Source: Fragilariopsis cylindrus CCMP1102
Taxonomy: Eukaryota > Bacillariophyta > Bacillariophyceae > Bacillariales > Bacillariaceae
Reading direction: 5' to 3'
Assembly (NCBI GenBank): GCA_900095095.1
Contig: FMBT01000509.1
Span: 1-64,000 of the forward strand
Length of the DNA stretch: 64,000 bases
Shown: positions 1 through 10,610 of the stretch, one piece after another
How positions within the stretch are numbered: the first letter of the stretch is position 1
Layout: each line of letters opens with the position of its first letter
Translations under genes and position numbers: made by a program
The notes under the pieces: model-generated
Seen by the model: the letters and a program-made list of their open reading frames with translations, nothing else
What the model was told of the DNA's origin: nothing
Database searches by the model: none

Positions 1-1
1 C

Positions 2-1426
2 AGTTCCAATTTATTATCACGAACTGATATATGGATGCTATCCAGTTTAGTGGCAACAGAAATTGCTTTACCATTTCTAAACAATGATTTGTTGTTTCCA
101 TTACATTGGATTGGTCGTCAAACATGTGAACAAAAATATTCCGACCAAATTGAAGAGTCAGTACTGGGATTTTGTGGTTTGGATTTTTTTGGTACTCCTA
201 CAAAATGTGAATCAACACTTGGACCACACATTGATCAACCACATGGTTCACTTGGTACACAATCAATTCAAGATTTTTTCGAAGAAGAATTTAATTTTAA
301 TCCACAACAAATAACAGCATTAATGGGTGCACATTCGGTTGGCCGGATGCATCGACATAATTCCGGATTTGATGGAACGTGGGATTTATCAGCAGGATCA
401 TTAGATGGTGGATATTGGTTAGAATTAATTGGCGATCCGCCAGACTATTTTTTAGAATCTATTAATAATAATGATCTACCGGAGATACCAGATCGGAAAC
501 AATGGCGTGCGATAATTAATCATGGTGAAACTGATACTGCTACTGTTGCTGCTGAACAAAAGGAACAAAAACAATTGCAATGTTAAATGTTGATATAGCA
601 TTAGTAAAGAATGTCTTAGATATGGACGAAACAACTGGTGATGTTGGTTGTGGCGAAGTTAATAATCAAAATTTGAATGATTGTTCAGATGAAACACCAT
701 TTTGGCCATTTGCAAATGTATACAACGGTAATAATCGTAAATTCTTAACGGATTTTCGTGACGTATTGAATCATTTGATTGATCATGGTTATAATGATCT
801 AAAACCATTAGGACGAAAAACAGTTTGTCCAAATGGACGTGTTTGTACTTTTGGTTTTACTCACAGTAACGATCCAAAAACTACTGACAGTAGTGAAACC
901 GTTGACATTGCCATAGTAGAAGAATTATCACCACCACCAACACCATCACCCTCAAGATCACCACCAAGAATGATTCCTTGGGTGACGAATGGACCAAAAA
1001 TTGAAATAGATCGTTTATGTTATGATACTGTGGGAGAAAACTTAGTTGTGACGTACAATTTATTTCTAGAAAAACAAGATCGTAGTGTAACCGATATTAC
1101 AATACAAGTATTTGATATGAATAATATTGAAATTGTCATGTTAGAAATTGAAAAAGAACAAGACATTATTTTGAATCCACGTGTATCTAATGATCCATTA
1201 CTATCAAGTTTATCATGTGGTGAAGATACATGTCATACATGGACATCACGTGGTGGATTACAGATGTCAACCACAAATTTAATTGGTAATGGGCAGGACT
1301 ATGGTGTATTATTACTAGCAAACACTAGCCTACAACTGATGATGCCACGCCAACATCAATAATGATAATTCTCGTCTGGAAATATTAGCTGGTGTTTCAT
1401 TCCGATTAGGTGGATGCAATGAATAA
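2..1426 (+). CDS. Heme peroxidase (plant/fungal-type superfamily), 5' end outside window, reading frame broken
   Basis: The reading frame is open from the first bases of the window, so the gene starts upstream and the distal-His region is missing here. The visible part has the proximal heme-ligand motif MGAHSVGRMH (around 331-351) followed by NSGFDGTWD. Next come a MLNVDIALVKN segment and CSDETPFWPF-ANVY, as in class II-like and hybrid peroxidases. A roughly 150-residue C-terminal extension without a recognised domain follows. Frame 2 switches to frame 1 near 555-580, beside the A-rich stretch at 567-571. It returns to frame 2 through two small shifts between about 1325 and 1358, giving the natural end RLGGCNE and a TAA at 1424. 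The enzyme would use H2O2 to oxidise an unknown substrate. Family assignment is firm; whether the breaks are sequencing indels or real is open. Confidence 0.75.
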
Positions 1427-1545
1427 AATATAGTACAGAAGAAGAAAAAATCTCCACGGTATGTTGTTGATCGAAAAAAAAAAGATGATACTTAAATTTG
1501 TAGACAAATAAATAAATAGTTTAAGGGAACGAAAAATAATAACAA

Positions 1546-1632
1546 TAGTACAGTACTAGTATGACTAGCTAATTTGATAAATAGCTAGCAAGTAGCTATT
1601 AGGTGCAGGAGCTCTGTTGGTTTCCTTAGCGA
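1546..1632. repeat. Direct repeat, copy 1 (about 90 bp)
   Basis: Starts around AGTACAGTACTAGTATGACT and runs through CTCTGTTGGTTTCCTTAGCG. The same block recurs, diverged, at 2196-2297. The two copies bracket the DUF6463-like gene and hold the 3' ends of two minus-strand reading frames. Confidence 0.7.
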
Positions 1633-2090
1633 ATTAGTATTTCTTGCCTTTGTGTGGTCATGACTTAAGAGGTGGTCATAGAACGTTAAGAGAGGTAAAG
1701 AGTACTCATTTTGATTTCTTATTATTGGTATGTCATCTTGGTATAGGATGAACATCCCTTGTCCCAAGATCAACCAGAAGCCTGATGCGGGCATCACGAT
1801 TACACCCATCGTACCCATACCAGTAAGATACCAGCCGAACCATTGGGGTGCCTTCTTTCTGTAGCTTGACAATAGTTTCGTAACAGATAGCCCTGTGATA
1901 CCATCATGATCCCGGCCACTTGAAACCAGAAGGAGCATTCTCGTTCGGACCGATCATGCACGTCGGCGATTTGCGTTGTGCGTTCTGTGGCGATGCGCAA
2001 GAGAGGATCACGAAGCTCTGGAATTAACAAGCCGATTCCAGAATGGAGGATTCCTGTGGAGATTAGCAAGTTACTGGAAGTCAAGCTCAT
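1585..2090 (-). CDS. DUF6463-like small multi-pass membrane protein (frameshifted)
   Basis: The ATG is at 2090. The N-terminal piece (2090 to about 1865) contains TGILHSGIGLLIPELRDPL and a hydrophobic FWFQVAGIMMVSQGYLL segment. The second piece, in another frame from about 1870, continues with APQWFGWYLTGMGTMGV and PASGFWLILGQGMFIL. Together they match the usual layout of DUF6463-type proteins of about 120-150 residues: four membrane segments and a TGILH-like N-terminus. The frame change falls in the purine-rich stretch around 1853-1867. The function of the family is unknown. A further shift near the C-terminus is possible, because copy 2 of the flanking repeat reads LRNQQSS where this copy reads LRKPTELL. 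Confidence 0.6.
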
Positions 2091-2195
2091 GATGACAATT
2101 GTACTAGTAGCTGGTATTGTATTTTTATTATATCTTATCCTTCTGATTACTTTTGTCGTGATGTTCTTGGAGTTCTTGGGACTGATAATAACAAT

Positions 2196-2297
2196 ATTAC
2201 AGTACAGTACTAGTATGACTAGCTAAAATGACTAAATAGCTAGCTAGTAGCTACAGTATTAGTAGGTGTAGGAACTCTGTTGGTTTCTTAGCGTCGC
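2196..2297. repeat. Direct repeat, copy 2
   Basis: Diverged copy of 1546-1632 in the same orientation. It shares AGTACAGTACTAGTATGACT, AGCTAGTAGCTA and CTCTGTTGGTTTCTTAGCG. Confidence 0.7.
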
Positions 2298-2438
2298 AAA
2301 GTAGTCATTATTCCATTCCATTAGAGATTTACTGATAGTGCAACGAACGCCGCCATCATACCGTATCGCAATTTTGGGATCAAATCGGCGAATAAGATCC
2401 GGTCGCGCTTGAAGAATTGTGTTCTCTTTAAAATCGTA
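2259..2438 (-). CDS. Orphan terminal-exon-like reading frame
   Basis: Minus-strand reading frame of about 59 codons with coding-like composition (for example RRFDPKIAIRYDGG and LMEWNNDYFATL), ending at TAA 2261-2259. It has no ATG, and an AG precedes its first codon, so it could be the last exon of a gene or a leftover of one. The last residues share their DNA with the 3' end of the DUF6463-like gene through the flanking repeat. No family recognised. Confidence 0.3.
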   Translation of the reverse strand, partial: YDFKENTILQARPDLIRRFDPKIAIRYDGGVRCTISKSLMEWNNDYFATLRNQQSSYTY

Positions 2439-2585
2439 CTAGTGGTACAGTAGTATATGCATAATATAATATTATGTTGAAAAGTTGTTGTATCAACGGT
2501 TGAAAGCAGTATTTATTAATCTGTATTTTTAGTCGCGGTTGACGAACCACAGTAAAAAAGTTTTTAATTATGTTTTGATACAGTA

Positions 2586-2807
2586 CTTCCTCCGTGCAAC
2601 TGTAAACACTCATATGTCTATCGTCTGAAAATTTTGCGCGTAATTAACACCTTCAACGACGAAATTTGCAAGGAGGATGAGGGAAACTTGTGACTTTAAC
2701 CCTCTATTTTGTGAGTAGATCTTAATATTTTAAGGTTTTAGCGTCCTTTTACAACCGCTAAAGTTTCAAACGATAGACCTATGCGCGTTTACAGTTGCAC
2801 GGAGGAA
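2586..2807. mobile_element. MITE-like element with about 44-bp terminal inverted repeats
   Basis: The left end at 2586 begins TTCCTCCGTGCAACTGTAAA. The right end at 2807 is its reverse complement, and pairing continues for about 44 bp with a few mismatches (TCTATCGT against ACGATAGA). No coding capacity. The outer TTCCTCCGTGCA is shared with the hairpin element at 12447-12549, which suggests one family. Confidence 0.65.
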
Positions 2808-3199
2808 TTATTATTCTACAGGAGTTGTAACGTTACTCGTAGAGTAAAAAGCCTAATGCTGGTCGGTGGTGGTCATTGAATTTGGCCGAATCACAGTAGT
2901 AGTACTATAAATAAGGTTTTTCTAGTCATATTCTACTCAGGGAGTTTTTGTTCTTTGTGTTCAAGGAACAAACTTTTATTTTTGTATCAGAGGAAAACTT
3001 GGTGATACAAAACTTGAAAACTAATTTAAAAAAAAATCTTTGTTTCGGGTATTTTCTAATCATACTAGTGTACAAGCAGTATAACCGTCACTTCTATTCT
3101 CATTATTATTTGCTTATCTCTACTAGTATGCTAGAGTAATCGTAAATCTAATACGTGACAATATATATCGACTTACTATTAAGAACCCGAACACTGATA

Positions 3200-3650
3200 C
3201 TAAAGGCTTTGAGAGTGAGACGTCCAAGACTAATAAATAACCCCCTTTTTGGACATTTAAAAAATCCTACATTTAATATATCATAAAATTATATACAGTA
3301 TAGTGAGCAATAATAAAGGACTAAAATTGAGAAATAAGACTGTGAGTAGTAAGACAACGAAGACTAATAACCGCTTTTGCACATTTTAAAAAAATCCTAC
3401 ATTCAATATATCATAAAATTGTATACAGTAGTGAGCAATAAAAGACAAGACTGAAATTGAGATTACTGTGAGAGTTGAGACGTCGAAGACTAATAGTCCC
3501 TTTTCGACATAAAAAAAATCCTAAATTCAATATAAAATTGTATACAGTAACGTTAGTGAGAAATCCTACATTAGATATAAAATAATTGTATACAGTAACG
3601 TTAGTGAGCAATCAAAAGGACTAAAATTGAGAGTACTGTTAGAGTGAGTG
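3200..3650. repeat. Tandem repeat array, about 120-bp unit, three copies plus partial ones
   Basis: Repeated blocks contain AAATCCTACATT-CAATAT, ATTGTATACAGTA, GTGAGCAAT, GACTAAAATTGAGA and GAAGACTAATA. The spacing shrinks towards the 3' end. The array lies directly upstream of the gene starting at 3760. Confidence 0.75.
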
Positions 3651-3759
3651 TGTGAGTGTGTGTGAGTGTGTGTGAGAGAGTAAGAGATAAGAGATCGGGT
3701 AGTACGTGTGATCCAACAAATTAATCACAGAGCAACAACAAGCTATTACACACGACACG

Positions 3760-4234
3760 ATGATGATTGGTGATGAATTATTAACTGATTTAATAGATAT
3801 GATTGAAATTGCTGGAAAGAAAGGAAACACAGTAGTAGTAACATCATCCGACAATGATGACGATGTACAACAAAAACAAAAACAAAAACGACGTAAAACA
3901 ATAGAATTTGAATTAGTAGATGGGATGCTACAACCATTATTTTTTACACGAGAATTAAGACAACAACCACGTAATGGTCGACTACCGCAGTTATTACATC
4001 GACAACAGCCACATCCAATCACAGTCACAAAATCAACAGTCACAGTCACAAAATAATAACTCACAGCCCTATGAGAAAATGAAAAAACGACGAACATTTG
4101 AATTTACAATGATAGATGGTGAGTTAGAGTCACTTGAGTTAGAGTCACTACAGTCACAAGATCAAGATCAAGATCAAGAAAATCCAACAAGAAGTACTAC
4201 TAGGACTAGTAGACGTAATAGTAGAGTAATATAG
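3760..4234 (+). CDS. Hypothetical protein with repeated FEF-x-DG motifs (frameshifted)
   Basis: Starts MMIGDELLTDLIDMIEIAGKK at ATG 3760. The first frame contains KRRKTIEFELVDGMLQPL; a second frame, taking over around 3975-4010, contains KKRRTFEFTMIDGELESL. A third, shorter match (SIEFTLEESTHGRRG) lies just downstream around 4239-4283 in yet another frame. Three related basic-then-FEF blocks in consecutive frames suggest one protein with three repeats, split by small indels in simple-sequence DNA (CAAAAACAAAAA, AGTCACAGTCACA, GATCAAGATCAA). The protein is Gln/Asn-rich and probably soluble. No family recognised and no function can be assigned. The true 3' end may be near 4366-4440. Confidence 0.45.
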
Positions 4235-4440
4235 TAATTCCATTGAATTTACATTGGAAGAAAGTACACATGGACGACGTGGTCAAAAAAGTTTCTTATT
4301 TTCCTTCTTTCAAAACAAAAAAAACAAATACAATTACAAAACAAAAACAAGAACAACAGTATAATAATAATAATAATGATTCACTCACCAGCAATAATAG
4401 CAGCAATAATGGTGAATACGAATGGATACGAATCGTTTAA

Positions 4441-5683
4441 GAGAGAATGATTCTTCAATTGGTGACTCTCGGAACAATGAAAGATAGGAACCAAAGAATA
4501 ATATGAAATGAATGAAAACAATGTGTGACTGACACGTTCGACAATCTCAAACGCGCCTTTCCAACAATAAGCAGCAATAATGATGAAAATGAGGGACAAC
4601 AACAAGAACAACAATTGCTACTTACTACTGTACTACCGGTGGTGCGTGTGCTTTGTTGAATATAAAGTGAAGTGAAGTGAATTGAATTTGAATGACGAGC
4701 ATAATGTTAAAACCGCACCGCACCGCCATACCAGTTCTAAACAAATGAATGAATGAACAAACGAAAGAATCAATCAATGTCAAATTGTATAACTATAGAT
4801 ATTTTAAGTAAAAGTAAATAATACATACTCTGCATATTATATATACGATAGTAGCCTAGTCATTTTTAATATAGGCTTTATCCTATTACATACAATATTA
4901 TTGTAGTAAGTATATATCAAAACACATTTCATTCGTTATCTCTTAACTTACTGTAGTACTTGTATTCTGTTTTCTACGGACGGGACACGGGGGAAGGGAG
5001 TGAGCTTTGATTTTACAATTCGATTCCTTCGATTCTTTCGATACGATACGATACGATACGATACGATTGATTGACAGTGGTCGGATCGGTCTGTTCTTCC
5101 GTTGAAAAGAGTTTGTACTGTATTATATCAAAAAGAAAGTTATTTTGTACTTCGTACTGTAGCATGGCATGGTGCGCACTTGACTGGCAACATTTAGACC
5201 CGTTATACTCGTGTGCGCAAATCAGTGTATTTATTTTCGCACGATTATAACGGGTCTCATGGTGGTTGTCTCCTTTTGGTCAATGTATAAAGTAATCTGC
5301 AATTAATGTTGCTCGTGCAATTTTCAGTTTTCATATAATTAAAATTTGTTAACAAAAATACGACTACTACAATGTGATGAGAATGATTTAAAATATAATG
5401 ATACAGCAGTTGACAAAAATAAGAGTTATTCTTTAATGGTATCAGAGGAATACTTTCTTCCATTAATATTCATTATATGGCTCATACAGTAGTGCTATAT
5501 ACCTTTCTATCTACAAAGATAGTAATAATGATAGTAGTAATTGTTTAATTGACGTGTACATTCTTATTTACAATTGTATAGTATTACATAGTATTCGTTA
5601 CGTTTTATGCACAGCAGTTTGTTCTTTTCCTTACCTTTTTATCCTATCTTTTCTTCATCTTCATCGAAATATTAAACTTAAAG
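4441..5683. other. Intergenic, no supported gene
   Basis: AT-rich DNA. The only structure seen is a GATAC pentamer run at about 5040-5067 and the hairpin at 5197-5256. Confidence 0.6.
5197..5256. repeat. Short hairpin (inverted repeat arms about 20 bp)
   Basis: GACCCGTTATA-CTCGTG-TGCG on the left is mirrored by CGCACGATTATAACGGGTC on the right around a short AT loop. It may be a minimal foldback element or a structured 3' end. No gene partner is evident. Confidence 0.6.
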
Positions 5684-7049
5684 TTAAAATCCAAATGATG
5701 ATTTGAATTGTTCTACTGGGCATGATGATGATGTTGTTGTTGTTGTTGCCGTTGCTGTTGTATCATTTTTGTCATTTTTATCCTCTTGAAGAAAGGAATC
5801 AGGATTAAGATTTGTCCATGATTTGTTATGCATACCATTTATCATAGTAGTATTATGACCATAATGATCTGTACCATCATCGGACAATATCATATCAATG
5901 TCCTCACAACCACTAGTTAGTTCCGAAAGTGAACCAATATTAGGCATAGAATCAAAAGTATGCGATCTTGACATACTCGTAATATTTGTGGTACTGTCTG
6001 AAGTTCCCATCCCCGTTTCCATTTCTTGTTGTTGCTTACGCTGCTGATGCTGCTGCTGTTGGAGATGTTGATACTCTCCCCTTTGTTTCTTTTTGAGTTG
6101 TATATACATATCAAACGGATCAATGCTGTTTTTGTTGTTGGTCACAGTGTTGTTGTTACTTCCACTACTAGACAAGCCACGACCATCGTTGTTTCTACTA
6201 CTGGTATCGTAGTTGTTGAAATAGCTTTCGTTGGAATTATTCGAGGCTTGGCTCAGTCTCCTCATTAATTCTGGCTGGCGTTGTAGCAACGTATGACTTC
6301 TACGATTATTATCCATGGACGAACCATTAATACTACTATTGTTCATTGATGCTGATAAGGAGACTCGATCCAATCTATTAGGCATCAATTGTGTCTGTTG
6401 CTGGATTGTAACAACACAGGATCTATGGAACCATTACTATTGCTGGATGAAAATGACGGCGTTCTTGATGAAGTATTGGATGTAGTGGACGTAGTGGATG
6501 TTCCTGATGCAAATAACGCCATAGTAGAATTACTACTAGTAGACACCGGTTTCCTTCGTAGACGACGAAAACAATGAGCAATTTTTTCACGTGCAATATT
6601 CCGTTCTACTTCTTCGTAATAGTAGTAGTGATCACCATCACTGTTACTGCCACTATTATTATTATGCTGTCTGGCAGTGCTAATTTTTCTCAGAAATCGT
6701 CCACCGCTTTCCTGGATAGCTGTATAATCTGTTCCGACATTTCAGTTTTAATAACTTTATTGGCACTCTCGTATTTTCTGTAGGATGATTTAACTAGTTG
6801 ATCACACATTATATTACCTGAATGTGCTTTGATTATTTTACCTCTACCAAATAATACATCATATTGTCCAGGCTGGATTGCTGTTGTTTCATCTGCTTGA
6901 TAGTGTGCATCATTGTCATTGTCATCAAGACGAGTGGTGTTGATACTCTTCATCGCGGATGATTGGATAGCGATTTGATCCGGAGTATTATCTTGGTTCA
7001 ACATTTTATATTCAGTTTTTCTACCTTCTCGTACGCACCGATATTGCAT
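5684..7049 (-). CDS. DUF6824 domain protein (diatom-type putative regulator), frameshifted
   Basis: The N-terminal frame has YDVLFGRGKIIKAHSGN, the hallmark of DUF6824, followed by FRELV-like CDQLVKSSYRKYE. After a frame change near 6705-6722 the domain continues as AIQESGGRFLRKISTARQ and AREKIAHCFRRLRK, the expected second half. Another frame change near 6390-6420 leads into a Ser/Asn/Gln-rich C-terminal region with poly-Q and poly-Thr. DUF6824 is abundant in diatoms and is thought to be nuclear or DNA-associated; its role is unproven. The precise start is unsure: the first ATG at 7049 is used, with a second Met about 16 codons later. Confidence 0.7.
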
Positions 7050-8403
7050 TGCACAGCACGGTGTATTAACAAATATTAGTAGTAATATTCTGTATTTTGA
7101 GATATAATTATATATGAACTTATATTTGTATACAGCAGGAAGTCAGTAAACGTGAATGATGATGATGATGATGTTGTTGTTTAGCTGTTTGTATGTCTTT
7201 TATTGTGGATCTCGTTTGAATTTTATGTGAATGTCGTTATCTTCTCCCGCTCTACTGTACAGTATTTGACTTGTCTTGTTTTATGCGGTCTCATCACCTA
7301 TGTTCAGACCTTCTTTTCCGGCGAGAAGTGTGATACGATGCGAAATCTAACGATCCAATCGTGCTTGAGCATGAAAAACTCACGATTAATAAATTATTTA
7401 TTTTTTAATATCGCTTTAGTGATATCTAGGCAGCCTTCCAACTTTTGTTTCGCTAGACACGCATGTGAATAGGAACCCTAAGTGCAATCCATTCCAGCCA
7501 TTGATTTTTTGTCCGCAGGAACAACATCCTGGATGAACATTAAAAAAAAATAAGTACCAGATTTCTAATCTTAAGTCCAATCATACGCTACCAGATCTAA
7601 TTTTATTTTTTGTCCCCAAGAACTTTGTAAAATAATAATGTACGTTAGCTTACCGGTACCACCGTATGGGCAAGATCAAAATACGACTAGATCATTGGGT
7701 CGAAGGCATATGAAAATTTTGGGGGTAGAATCGTGCGATGCAATTTCTCTGGGCCTTATACGGGTTTACAGACGCGTATACTTCTATTATGGGATGGAAA
7801 TACGGGTGGGGATGTAAAAGGATTCGCCGACGATGGTCAGCAAATGGAGCTTTCTCTTCTTTTACCCTAATGATATACGGGTGGGGATGTAAAAGGATTC
7901 GCCGAAGATGTTTGGCTATGGCGCTTTCTCTTCTTTCATAGCGTGTTGAATTTGAATGAACAAGACATGTGTTTATATTATTGAATTGGAACAGCACAAG
8001 AAATGCAGCAAAACAGGGAGCAATTGATAAAGCTACAAATAGGCGTATTGTACGGAACAAACAACAAAAGAAAGTTGTATAGTCTACCTCTTTCTTCTGG
8101 CTCCTGCCTTTCCATCCTAAAGTTTGGTTCGTTCTCTATACTTGCTACCATTATTATGTCAAGATTATTGTAAATCCTATCAATATTTAGACTACATGGA
8201 AAAAGAATTCAGTGAACGATCTCGATGGAAAGGACGATGGATAATGTGTATTTACGATGGCGCACTGCAAATAATAAAACGATTCGATTCTTTCTCTTCA
8301 CTGGCATCGTTTCTTCTCGTTTCGACCACAAATTTAGGTAGGAATCAATTGAACAAAATGAAATATCACAGAGACACTAAGATATAGATTGTAATGCGTA
8401 CGA
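7050..8403. other. Intergenic, no supported gene
   Basis: Reading frames here are short, hydrophobic and without recognisable features. A 75-bp tandem duplication lies at 7801-7945. Confidence 0.5.
7801..7945. repeat. Tandem duplication, 75-bp period
   Basis: TACGGGTGGGGATGTAAAAG and the following GATTCGCCGA recur at 7801 and 7876, each followed by CTTTCTCTTCTTT. Confidence 0.8.
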
Positions 8404-8585
8404 CGTAGTTGGTATCGGACTTGTTGTCCTTTTCAATTACTAATTGGGTGTGTGGGACTCGAACTCACTGGTTCCGGTAAAGACTCGCCGGTTTCGGCGT
8501 TGTATCTTGGATTGGCTTTTCAGGAAACCAGTCTAGAAGAACGACATAGTTGGTATCAGACTTGTAGTCCCTTTCAATTAGATCA
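8404..8585. repeat. Two 39-bp tRNA-anticodon-arm-like repeats
   Basis: TAGTTGGTATC-GGACTTGTTGTCC at about 8406 and TAGTTGGTATC-AGACTTGTAGTCC at about 8547 are near copies 141 bp apart, each followed by TTTTCAATTA-like sequence. The second resembles a tRNA D-loop plus anticodon arm (GACTTGTAGTC, anticodon TGT), but no T-arm or acceptor pairing follows. Probably a tRNA-derived repeat or chance. Confidence 0.4.
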
Positions 8586-8643
8586 TAAAATCAAAAACAG
8601 AAACAAGCAATTCAACCAAAATACCAAACAACAAACAAACAAT

Positions 8644-9117
8644 ATGAAATTCTCAACTTCTTTTACTCTTGCAGCAATGACTTTAATGTCTACTTGTACC
8701 GATGCTCGTATCGGCGATGGTCAGCGTGAGCTCAAACAGAAATGTGGTCTTAACCCAGCGTGCCCTACAGGAGAAGTATGCAACAAGACCAGTGTTGGCT
8801 ACCTCTGTGAAGAACCAGATGCTCCAATGTGTGGCCTTAACCCAGCGTGCCCTACAGGAGAAGCATGCAACAAGACTAGTGTTGGCTACCTCTGTGAAGA
8901 ACCAGATGCTCCAATGTGTGGCCTTAACCCAGCGTGCCCTACAGGAGAAACATGCAGCAAGACTAGTGTTGGCTACCTCTGTATAGATTTTGATGTTAGC
9001 AAGAAATGTGATCCTAATTTAGGTGGACAGTGCTTTAGTGAAGGAACAGACTATACCTGCGAAAATTCCAGAGTACAAGGCGAGAGTCCCGACTATCGAT
9101 GTGTTCAAAGCAAATAA
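8644..9117 (+). CDS. Small secreted cysteine-rich protein with three tandem 29-residue repeats
   Basis: 157 residues. ATG 8644 follows an A/C-rich leader typical of a 5' UTR; an upstream in-frame extension to 8452 lacks coding character and would bury the signal peptide. Residues 1-20 (MKFSTSFTLAAMTLMSTCTDA) are a clear signal peptide. From Cys34 a unit CGLNPACPTGE-CNKTSVGYLC, with linker EEPDAPM, occurs three times with an exact 87-bp period (8743, 8830, 8917). The DNA copies are nearly identical, so the expansion is recent. Four Cys per unit suggest two disulfides. The tail has further Cys (KKCDPNLGGQCF, CENSRV, YRCVQSK). No known fold recognised; an extracellular or cell-wall role is an inference. 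Confidence 0.8.
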   Translation: MKFSTSFTLAAMTLMSTCTDARIGDGQRELKQKCGLNPACPTGEVCNKTSVGYLCEEPDAPMCGLNPACPTGEACNKTSVGYLCEEPDAPMCGLNPACPTGETCSKTSVGYLCIDFDVSKKCDPNLGGQCFSEGTDYTCENSRVQGESPDYRCVQSK

Positions 9118-9595
9118 TTGTATTCAATAGATAAGAAAATAATATGAAAAAGTTAGATATATACTAAAACAAGAATATTCAATATACAATTAGTTCAAAC
9201 TGCAAACTGTCATGGCAGTTTTTGGCAGAGTAAGTATATATAAAATCGCTGTATTTTCTCCGACGTTGACGTTGACATTGACATTAGATTGTCTTGAAGA
9301 AGTATTGATTTGAACTGATATATACCATATATTGGCATCTGCTGCCGTTCATTACATTGCATGTTGATGTTTCGTAGTAAATATAATAGCAGTAAACGTG
9401 TATTGACAATTCCCTTATAAGTCAATAAATTAGCGACCCCAAGCATTTTAAGCATTGTACACTATAGACAAAGTCATTAGAAGAAACAAAATAAGTAGTC
9501 CTAGGATATTATACACGTATACACTAGTAGGTAGTTGTTCGTTGTAAGTCTACTAGAGTTGTTATATTACTTTGACTTGTGGAAGATGTTGCACT

Positions 9596-10310
9596 TTAGC
9601 TTGTGGAAGTTATTGCAGTTGGAGAAGCGGACGACAGTGAAAAAACACTTGGAGGAGAAGTAGACGGACTTCTTCTGTCAGCTAAATCGGATGGTGCTTG
9701 TCTGGCATCCGAAGATATTTGTGGAGTTCTGTATTGTGTGGACGCTACTGCACTTGGAGAAGCGGACGGTGAGTTCGTAGGTGAATCTGTAGGTGATGTT
9801 GTGGGCAAATAAGTCGGTGACGATTATGTTGGTGTATCAGTCGGAGATGATGTTGGTGGAATTGTATTCTTGCATTTGTCTTTATAGGTTGCTGGACAAA
9901 AGAATCTAACTTTCTTTCCGGTACCAGGTTGTTTCTTCCTACATCTCTTGTTCGGTTTTTATTGCAAAATATGAATCACATGTCCTTGAGGAATTGCCTG
10001 TAAATTGGAATGAATCCGAATTTTCACATGGACCACGTTCAACTGCTGCTGGTAACAATGGTGATCGTGATTTCTTCTTACATTCTTGTTTACACGTTGC
10101 TGGACAAAAGAATTTAACTTTCTTCCCGGTACCAGGTTGTTCCTTTCTACATCTCGTAACAGGTTTTTTTGGCAACGTATGTCTCACAAGTTCTAGTTGC
10201 ATGACCTTCAAATTCAAAAAGGAGGTGAATTTTAACATCCGTGACTTTTTATGTTGTGTTGATCGTTCCCAACTACTACGGAATTGGTCGCGTTGTTAGC
10301 GGAGGAGCGT
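9596..10310 (-). pseudogene. Cys-rich secreted protein with PT-rich stalk, damaged
   Basis: Read from about 10300 down, the protein has two similar basic Cys modules: RCRKEQPGTGKKVKFFCPAT-CKQEC, then after a frame change near 9955, RCRKKQPGTGKKVRFFCPAT-YKDKC. A Pro/Thr/Ser-rich stalk follows (PTSSPTDTPT, then SPTDSPTNSPSASPS). The module resembles the compact Lys/Cys-rich extracellular modules common in diatom surface proteins. Three lesions are visible: a frameshift near A-rich sequence, a Cys-to-Tyr loss in the second module and an in-frame TAA at about 9817 between PTDTPT and SSPTYLPTTSP. The stop and the lost Cys are substitutions, so this may be a true pseudogene. A signal-peptide exon probably lies at 10516-10609. 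Confidence 0.5.
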
Positions 10311-10515
10311 GGTGCCCGGCAACGAAGATTCTGAAACACATCATAGCAATGTGATAGAAGGGGATAAAAGCAGAAGGAAAAAGTAGAGTGAGGGAGACGA
10401 AAACAAAATCAGACAACATCCCGCATTAATATAGAACAACCGCACATTGCATCGCAAACCCACCACATACTGTGTGGGTGAGCGAAACGTGGTCTACAGT
10501 ATATTGTATTCTTAC

Positions 10516-10609
10516 CTTCTTCTCCTCAACGAGTTGAACAGACGCATGAGCCATCGAAAGCACGACAACAACACACAATAATTTTTTCCATACTAATAAA
10601 CGGCGTCAT
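10516..10609 (-). CDS. Possible signal-peptide exon of the 9.6-10.3 kb gene
   Basis: ATG at 10609 is followed, after a one-base shift, by RRLLVWKKLLCVVVVLSMAHA, a good signal peptide. VQLVEEKK then runs into the donor AAG-GTAAGA at 10516/10515. An intron of about 220-240 bp would connect it to the Cys modules, but the acceptor is not certain. Confidence 0.35.
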
Positions 10610-10610
10610 G

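Noticed and set aside
8404-8585. tRNA-like arms: GACTTGTAGTC anticodon-like loop, and GTGAGTTCGAGTCCCAC on the minus strand at about 8450-8466
   Set aside because: No complete set of arms in either canonical or permuted order; the T-arm-like sequence lies on the opposite strand and has a stem mismatch.
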